Assembly: GCA_903813345.2 (NCBI GenBank)
Contig: CAIIXF020000007.1
Span: 10,111,730-10,175,729, forward strand
From: Owenia fusiformis
Lineage: Eukaryota; Annelida; Polychaeta; Sabellida; Oweniidae
Direction of reading: 5' to 3'
Length of the DNA stretch: 64,000 nucleotides
Positions 58,501 through 64,000 of the stretch are shown here, piece after piece. The notes below the pieces were generated by a model. It had not been told where the DNA came from. It saw only the letters and a program-made list of their open reading frames with translations, and searched no databases. Positions within the stretch are counted from its first letter, which is position 1; every line of letters starts with the position of its first letter. The position numbers and the translations under genes were made by a program.

Positions 58501-61500
58501 AAATATTTTATGAACTTTTAATAGAAATTTCGAAATATTAAATTGTTAGCATTCAGAAATCAAATCCACTCATAAACATTTCATTCCAATAGTATGTATG
58601 TTGTGTATGAGTGCTAAATACATTCTGTGCTTACAGTCGATGGTTTGTCCACGCTACCAGTAAGCAACTATGCTGATGTGGAACGTAAGATGAATGAAGG
58701 AACAAGAAACAGAACTGTTGCTGCTACTCAGATGAACCAAACAAGCAGGTATGTACAGAATGGGTAACATAATTGAATGGGTACATTAATTAGAATATAA
58801 TAATTCTTCTAGATCAATTGTCTTACTTGACTCATATTTTTCATTTTAGAAGGTTGAAAAATGCCAATTTTCTTCTGAGCTAAAGTAATTGTAATTTCAA
58901 TAAATTGAAGACAATTTGACATCCTGCTCCTGTGAATTTCTTAAAAGGACATTTTTCTTAAGCTTTTGAATGTGAATTTTTGTTTTCTTTTTCAGCCGAG
59001 CTCACACAGTTGTCGCAATAAACTTCACACAGAAATCTCCAAACAAAGAGGGCAAGAGCATGACAAAGACTTCTATAATTAACCTGGTAGATCTGGCTGG
59101 AAGGTAAATAACTTAAGGGAGGCAGAGGGGGTTGACTCATAATTGAATTAGGTCCCAATTTAATAAGCCATATTAATCATTTTACTTGGCCTACCTTAGG
59201 GATGGTCGGTTTATGTGACTGATAATTAGTTGATGTTGGTTTACTTTTTTATTGCTCTTTTTTCAAGGAACTATACTTTCATTGTCTTGTGGGTGAAACA
59301 TATCTTCTTGTGACATTATATAACTATAATAATTATATAAGTACTCTTATTTAATTTCAATTTTGATGCGTTACAAAAAAAACGTTTTTGTACATAGTGA
59401 ACGGGCCAATAAAACAGGAGCGACAGGAGACAGACTAAAAGAGGGCTCTGCAATCAATCAGTCACTTAGTTCCCTTGGTAACGTCATAACTGCTTTGGCT
59501 GAGGCAGCCGAGGGAAACAAAAAAGTTCATGGTAAGTGTTTGTGGTTTTGATTGTTCAAAAAAAAGGTTATGGTAAGTGTGAATTATTTTATGAATTTAT
59601 TGTATTTGTTAGACTTAAGTCATCAAGGATTCAGGTTGATGTTCTATGTCTATGGTTGATTCTGTTTGTCTCACAAAAATACATTTGTAATTGTCATGAG
59701 CAGTATACTATACTATACTAGATACTATAAATAGAAAATGCCTAACAACTCCAAATAGATATAACATGACATAAAAGAATACCTGACCATCTCACAAAAT
59801 ATTGATTTTGTCATAACATTCAACATTATTCAAAACATTCAATATGAAGAGCAATCAAAATTGTTTCCTCTAACAGAATTAAGGTGTATTTTGGATGTAT
59901 AACAACTCTAGATTGACTTATTTTTATTCTCCAGTTCCCTACAGAGACTCGGTGTTGACGAAATTGCTGCAAAATGCACTTGGAGGAAACAGCAAGACTG
60001 TCATGGTAATGATCTGATGATTATTTCAAAACATGTTAGAGACACAAAACTTCTATACTTGAACTTAATGTGTCACAAATAATTGTTATGTCATAGTCTT
60101 CCACTTTTTTGTGGATAGCGATCGGCGTTTGGCTTCTGCAACAAATGGCAGGTGATGACATTTTGCTTGTTAATACCTTGGTTTTACTTTTTCTAATCAA
60201 TGGTAGTTCCAGTAAATAGTGAATTTAACATAACAAACACAGTTTAGAACATGGAAAATTGCAAAAGATAAGTCAAGTGAAAATCAGAAATTGTAATTAA
60301 TAATAGACCTACTGAATTACTGAACTGTTTAATTTTAATTCTAACATTCTTGATAATTTGTTTGTTTCCCTATATTTCTAGATAGCTGCATTGAGTCCTG
60401 CCAATGTAAATTATGAAGAAACTCTCTCAACATTAAGATATGGTAAGTACACATGTTGTTTGTAGATTTTTATGAAAATATCAATGCTTAGATTAAAAAT
60501 ACTCTTTGATCTTCTAATTTTGAAAATATGAGCTTTTCACAAATCTTGCATTAAGTTCTGTTAAATCTTGTTAAAGTGCTGTACAAGATTTTCTCAAAAT
60601 TTTAATATTTTACTTGAAATTAAGGCATTCAAATTTTCAAATATGTAAGTCAATGGGAGGTTACAAATTTGGGACTAAAAAATGTTCACAATGAGAGGTG
60701 TTTGGATTAGAGAGGTGTTCAGATATACATGTTTCATTATGTATTGAGTAATTCATACCCTTTGAGAAATATAGACTCTCTTTCTCATACAGCAAACCGT
60801 GCAAAGGCTATAAAGACTAAAGCTGTTGTCAATGAGAGTCCAACAGACAAACTTATCCGCGAGTTACGTGAGGAGAATGCCAAACTAATGGAAATGCTCA
60901 AGCAGGGTGGTGGAGGTGATGCTGCTGGTGCAAGTAATAAAGAAGGTATTGTCTGCAATGGATCTTTATTTTCAACTTACTGCTTACAAATATAAGTAAA
61001 CTGCATGTTAGATCATAAGATGAAGAATGTACAAATGGCAGTTTCTCAAAAACAAAATTTATCGTAAGACTGATTTTTAAAAATTGTTTTACCTTATTAT
61101 CACCATAAAAGGTAAGTCACTTAAATATCATGAATCATTTAAAATATTTTCTCGCAGTGGCCTCATGACTTCGGAGTTGTTCATTTAACATTTTCTTCAC
61201 CTAAGCATTTTTCTAGATTTCTTGTAGTCCTTATTAAGTGTGATGCCTCCATCCTCTCAATATGGGGAGTGAGGCAGATGCATCATGAAACATTGTCATT
61301 ATTGTTCAAACAAATGCTTTTTAGAAGTGGAAGAGTTGAAGAAGGAGATGGAAGAACAAATGAAGCAGAACCAGAATGAGATGGAAGCAATGAAGAAAAC
61401 TTGGGAAGAGAGGCTAGCTGAAGAAAGTAAAATAAACAAGGTACATTTAGGCTTACATATTTGAGAAGCCATAATATTCAACATCATCGATGGAGAAATT

Positions 61501-63479
61501 ACATGCAACAATATTCAGAACTCTTTAAAGCATGAAAAAACTAAAATATAGACAGGTTTTATTCATGGATGTGAGATTTGATTGAATAGACACTTTTTCA
61601 AAATTTGTGAGGGACTAGATCTCTTAATTTAAACCACTGATCTACTAATTGAATTTTTCTTATTGGTGTCTGACATCACACTATTTCAGTATCTAATAAC
61701 AGACCATTATAAAATGTCCAGTTAATCGCGATAATGTTTCTGTTAAACTAGGACAAAATAGAAGCAGAGAAGAAGAAGCAAGAACAGATGAAGAGCGTCC
61801 CTCATCTCTGGAACCTGAATGCGGATGCATCACTTTGCGGGATGGTGGTGCACTTTTGTCCAGAAGGTACTTGGGGCATCATTGTTTTATTCAGTTCAAT
61901 TTATATAAGTAAACATTGAATCATACAATGTCATAAAAATACATGATTTAAATATATTCTCAGTAGACGAGAACATCTGTTTTTAATAGTCTCGTGGTTA
62001 GCATATATAATTAAGTTTTGCAGTACAATTGATATTTTGATGTATCACATGTTAAAAGGAATCATTCGCTCTAAGATGAAGTCCAAGCTTTTAGGATGTG
62101 ACATCAACTTTATTTTTTGTTTGTAGGTGATTCTAAAATTGGCAACAAGAGTGCAGCAACACAGCCTGATATTCTACTAGCTGGACTGAGGTAAATTATA
62201 ATCTAGTTAGTTCATTTTATATGCATACGTATATGCTTTTAAAGTAGACCATATAAAACAAGTTTTTATGTCACCACCACAAAGGGTGACGTATTGTTAT
62301 TGTCTCCAACATTTTTGTGGATGGCAGTTGGTGTTTGGTGTCTGTAACAAGTGGTAATGGCAGTTGGTGTTTGGTGTCTGTAACGAGTGGTAATGGCAGT
62401 TGGTGTTTGGTGTCTGTAACGAGTGGCAATGGCAGTTGGTGTTTGGTGTCTGTAACAAGTGGTAATGTCAATTGGTGTTTGGTGTCTGTAACGAGTGGCA
62501 ATGGCAGTTGTTGTTTGCTGTCTGTAATGAGTGGTGAAATTTGCATGGTAATGCCTTGTTTATTACATGTAGATCATAGGTTATGTTGTTATTTGAGCAA
62601 TGAATTCATGAATCCATATGCTGAAAGCATTATTGGCCTATTGTCTAAATTTTGACTATTCATTGTTTCATTCTAGAATTAGAACTAAATTTTGTATTTA
62701 AAATATATATTTAGAAACACCTGTGGATCACTCCAGATCTTAAATTCTGAGCATATGGAAATACCCTATATTCAGTATTCATCTGCAATTAAATTCTAAG
62801 ATACAATTATATTCTTGTACAATAAAGATACATTAATAATCCTGTTATCTTGTCATATTGCAGCATCCACAAAGAACATGCTGTTATTAGTAACAAGAAG
62901 GAGAAAGTCACTATTCTACCAGTAGGTGGAGCCAAAGTTGTTCTGAATGGTGATGAAATTCGTGAAGAAAAACAGCTTAATCACCATGACAGGTAAGTGT
63001 ACAATACTAAAGTGAATCATCATCATTGGGTACATGACAACAGGCTAAAATATTAAATGTGGATGTACTCAGTTATTTTTCTTTCTAGAAATTTCTATTT
63101 TATTTCTATAGTGACATTTTTTGGAATGTAAAGATCCTGAAATAAAGAAATGTTGGGGTTTATAGCATCATAAGAATATCATAAGAGTATTGAGGTTTTT
63201 AAATCAGTTGGATTGCTTGGCTCACATTTCGTATTTTAAACGAACAATTTACCCAATTTGCATTAAAATATTCAATATTCCATACTGCTTTCAGGGTAAT
63301 GTTTGGAACATCTCATCTCTACATATTCCACCACCCCAAGACATATGCCACCTGGCTGAAGAATAAAGATGCTAAAGCACAAGAACCCAAACCAACATTT
63401 GAGGAGGCCCAGGCTGAGATTGCTGAGAACTCAGGCTTTATGGGAATTAGTTCTGGGATAAAAAGTAAAAGCAATAAAG
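46572..63479 (+). CDS. Kinesin-3 motor protein, KIF28/KLP-6-like, N-terminal part (gene continues beyond window)
   Basis: Sixteen exons in phase: 46572-46613, 50247-50432, 50969-51101, 55456-55535, 58381-58498, 58637-58748, 58996-59103, 59398-59531, 59935-60005, 60382-60442, 60793-60945, 61325-61440, 61752-61866, 62127-62190, 62864-62992, 63295-63479; about 602 residues. The N-terminus is [20 protein letters not shown]. The motor domain shows the P-loop GQTGSGKS at 103-110, switch I NQTSSRAH, switch II DLAGSE and [20 protein letters not shown] neck ([14 protein letters not shown]) and coiled coil (about residues 405-470) are followed by an FHA domain starting [11 protein letters not shown], the kinesin-3 layout. 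[14 protein letters not shown] and the FHA wording are nearer to KIF28/KLP-6 than KIF1, but I hold that less firmly. Kinesin-3 motors carry cargo toward microtubule plus ends; KLP-6 does so in nematode cilia. Intron 1 is AT-AC. Confidence 0.92.
47252..47804 (-). mobile_element. hAT-like non-autonomous element with internal minisatellite (copy 2)
   Basis: Same termini as the copy at 12671 (CCCGGGGGGTTCACTGTATA), in opposite orientation, flanked by the perfect 8-base direct repeat CCCGGGGG (47244-47251 and 47805-47812). The internal repeat (TTTGGTATGGCATTGGTCCT) is the complement of that in copy 1. It is inserted in the end of another repeat beginning CCCGGGGGTTGGGGGGTACT. Confidence 0.92.
47813..48078 (+). 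repeat. Repeat with degenerate 35-40-base units (CCCTAGA.TTGGGTCC core)
   Basis: Begins TTGGGGGGTACTCCCATATA and continues as tandem variants of AAATCCCTAGA..TGGGTCCCATTTTTGA. The left CCCGGGGG terminus is separated from it by the hAT-like insertion. The right end abuts the fragment at 48079. Confidence 0.7.
48079..48215 (-). repeat. Fragment related to the 43.7 kb palindrome
   Basis: ATATTCCCAAGGGGAAATTA, then ACACTATTGCTCGAAATTAG and GACTCTTGTCCCGTTTCCTT, corresponds in complement to 43660-43805. Only one arm is present. Confidence 0.8.
48626..49590. mobile_element. Solo LTR of an LTR retrotransposon
   Basis: 965 bases begin TGTAACGACCC and end AATCCGTTACA, that is TG...CA with a short terminal inversion (TGTAACG / CGTTACA). 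GTAT flanks both ends directly (48622-48625 and 49591-49594), a 4-base target duplication. The internal part and a second LTR are absent, so it is a product of LTR-LTR recombination. It sits in the U12 intron. Lineage is likely Gypsy, not proven. Confidence 0.8.
49882..49965. mobile_element. Fragment of the CAGTGAAACCTGT-type MITE
   Basis: TACAGTGAAAACTGTAAAGTGGAACACC followed by repeats of GTGGAACACCTTT; the inverted right end is missing. It matches the left part of the element at 42851. Confidence 0.7.
51116..51152 (+). repeat. Poly-G rich tract just after a kinesin donor
   Basis: Runs of 6-13 G separated by single T or A, starting about 15 bases after the GTAAGT donor at 51102. The G tracts could form G-quadruplex DNA or RNA next to the splice site. 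Confidence 0.8.
52541..54877. mobile_element. TIR-bounded composite element carrying a pentamer array
   Basis: The left end GGAAAGCGATAGGGGA, then GGAGTTTTAACATGGGAGTG and ATATCACACACC, is mirrored on the right by CACTCCCATGTTAAAACTCC and TCCCCTTTCGCTTTCC. Additional inner blocks (CACTGAATGAATTACAGG, AAAGTGCGCAGAAAT) occur in direct or inverted orientation at both sides. It encloses the 0.84 kb microsatellite at 53150-53990. The target duplication is unclear. Confidence 0.75.
53150..53990. repeat. Large degenerate pentamer microsatellite (ATACA / ATGCA / GTGCA words)
   Basis: About 840 bases consist of five-base words TACAA, TGCAG, TGCAA and TATAA in a loose 5-base register. Overlapping open frames on both strands (Cys/Ile/Leu/Tyr-rich, or Gln/Asn/Met-rich) are products of this composition and are not genes. 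Confidence 0.95.
56955..58200 (-). pseudogene. 5'-truncated non-LTR retrotransposon (LINE), reverse transcriptase C-terminal part
   Basis: On the minus strand from about 58200 an open frame runs [14 protein letters not shown], then FADDTNIL (the YADD-type catalytic box with Phe), then the palm and thumb regions and [16 protein letters not shown], stopping at 57262. About 300 bases of 3' UTR follow, ending in an A-rich tail seen as T-runs at 56960-56990. No endonuclease or RT N-terminus is present, so it is a typical 5'-truncated insert, antisense to the kinesin gene in its intron. The frame is intact for more than 310 codons, suggesting a fairly recent insertion. Confidence 0.88.
60095..60190 (+). 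repeat. Single-unit relative of the 62.3 kb minisatellite
   Basis: TTTTTGTGGATAGCGATCGG, CGTTTGGCTTCTGCAACAAATGGC and AATACCTTGGTTT match the flanks and one unit of the array at 62305-62560, but without amplification. Confidence 0.65.
62305..62535 (+). repeat. 36-base minisatellite, about six units, kinesin intron
   Basis: Head-to-tail units of GGCAGTTGGTGTTTGGTGTC plus TGTAAC(A/G)AGTGG(T/C)AAT. The sequence is open in two frames because the period is a multiple of three. It lies in an intron and is not coding. Confidence 0.92.
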
Positions 63480-63517
63480 GTGAGTATGACAGTCCATTGG
63501 CAGTTCATTGGGTCATA

Positions 63518-63702
63518 TACAGTAAAACCTGTATATCTGAACACCTCTCTTATCTGAACAACTCAATGTGAACACTTTCTCTTTGTCTTAATTTTATCTC
63601 CCTTTGCCTTTCATATTAAGAAACCTTTAAATGTGAACACCTGTAAATCCAAACACTTTTGGTGGGTCCAAGGGGTGTTCAGATTAGACAGGTTCTACTG
63701 TT
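63518..63702. mobile_element. Variant of the CAGT(G/A)AAACCTGT-type MITE in a kinesin intron
   Basis: The left end TACAGTAAAACCTGTATATC and right end GACAGGTTCTACTGTT are inverted with a few mismatches. Inside, TGAACACC-type words repeat. It lies directly after the last visible kinesin exon. A further fragment (GAGAGGTGTTTGGATTAGAG) is near 60695. Confidence 0.75.
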
Positions 63703-64000
63703 ATTAAACTTAAAGACCCTTGTCATTCAATATACTCAAAAACGATTCTGAGGATCTTAATTGAAATCCATTAACACATGTAATTCTTTGTTTGAATTGC
63801 CATCAGTATGAAACAGGAATCAACAAGTAAAATTAAGCCATAGCTCCAGCCCTTTAATTCCTCTAAACTGAATTATAGTAGGACACATTGAACACATACT
63901 AACCCAAAATTGCACTCAAAACAGAGAAAGTTTTCATTTCAATGGCAAAATGCCCATTATTTCATTCTTAGCCTTATTAAGAGCAAGCCAAGTTTGTCAA

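Noticed and set aside
62271-62655. Open frames of 91-112 codons with a repeated 12-residue unit
   Set aside because: The 36-base minisatellite period is a multiple of three, so openness is automatic; the stretch lies in a kinesin intron.

Overview
This is animal nuclear DNA from an unidentified invertebrate. It has intron-rich genes with clean GT-AG junctions, an AT-rich background and many small DNA transposons, minisatellites and inverted repeats. The gene set (MPP2/6-type MAGUK, CATIP, DUSP19, KIF28/KLP-6-type kinesin-3, peroxisomal thiolase, a Mab-21/cGAS-like enzyme) and the compact repeats would fit a marine bilaterian such as a hemichordate, lancelet, echinoderm or lophotrochozoan. The sequence alone does not decide the clade.

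Layout. 1-7 kb, plus strand: 3' part of an MPP2/MPP6-like scaffold gene (PDZ, SH3, guanylate kinase) with a duplicated, phase-incompatible exon pair. 9.6-12.2 kb, plus: a single-pass Thr/Ser-rich membrane protein with two PPxY motifs. 12.5-13.5 kb: two nested transposons. 14.1-15.7 kb, minus: a small EF-hand protein, with an RFX-type X-box about 1 kb upstream. 16.8-19.9 kb: a 2.56 kb inverted-repeat element holding a large palindromic array. 21.9-26.4 kb, plus: an 11-exon 3-ketoacyl-CoA thiolase with a PTS2-like N-terminus. 27.3-29.1 kb, minus: an intronless Mab-21/cGAS-like nucleotidyltransferase with an apparently intact catalytic triad. 29-34 kb: repeats and a RecQ-like helicase fragment. 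34.6-39.5 kb, plus: CATIP. 42.4-44.3 kb, minus: DUSP19-like phosphatase. 44.6-46.0 kb: a repeat family inserted into itself. 46.6 kb to the window end, plus: N-terminal half of a kinesin-3 whose first intron is a textbook U12-type AT-AC intron. Its introns are full of transposons, including a solo LTR and an antisense LINE fragment.

The genes do not form an operon or pathway. There is a loose ciliary theme: CATIP is a ciliogenesis factor, KLP-6 acts in cilia in nematodes, and the EF-hand gene lies downstream of an X-box. This is suggestive only.

The most notable observations are the mutually exclusive MAGUK exons, the U12 AT-AC kinesin intron, the catalytically complete cGAS-like gene, several short tandem duplications sitting on splice junctions, and two transposon families whose nested copies have readable target-site duplications. 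All exon boundaries were placed by eye from splice consensus, reading phase and protein-family continuity.
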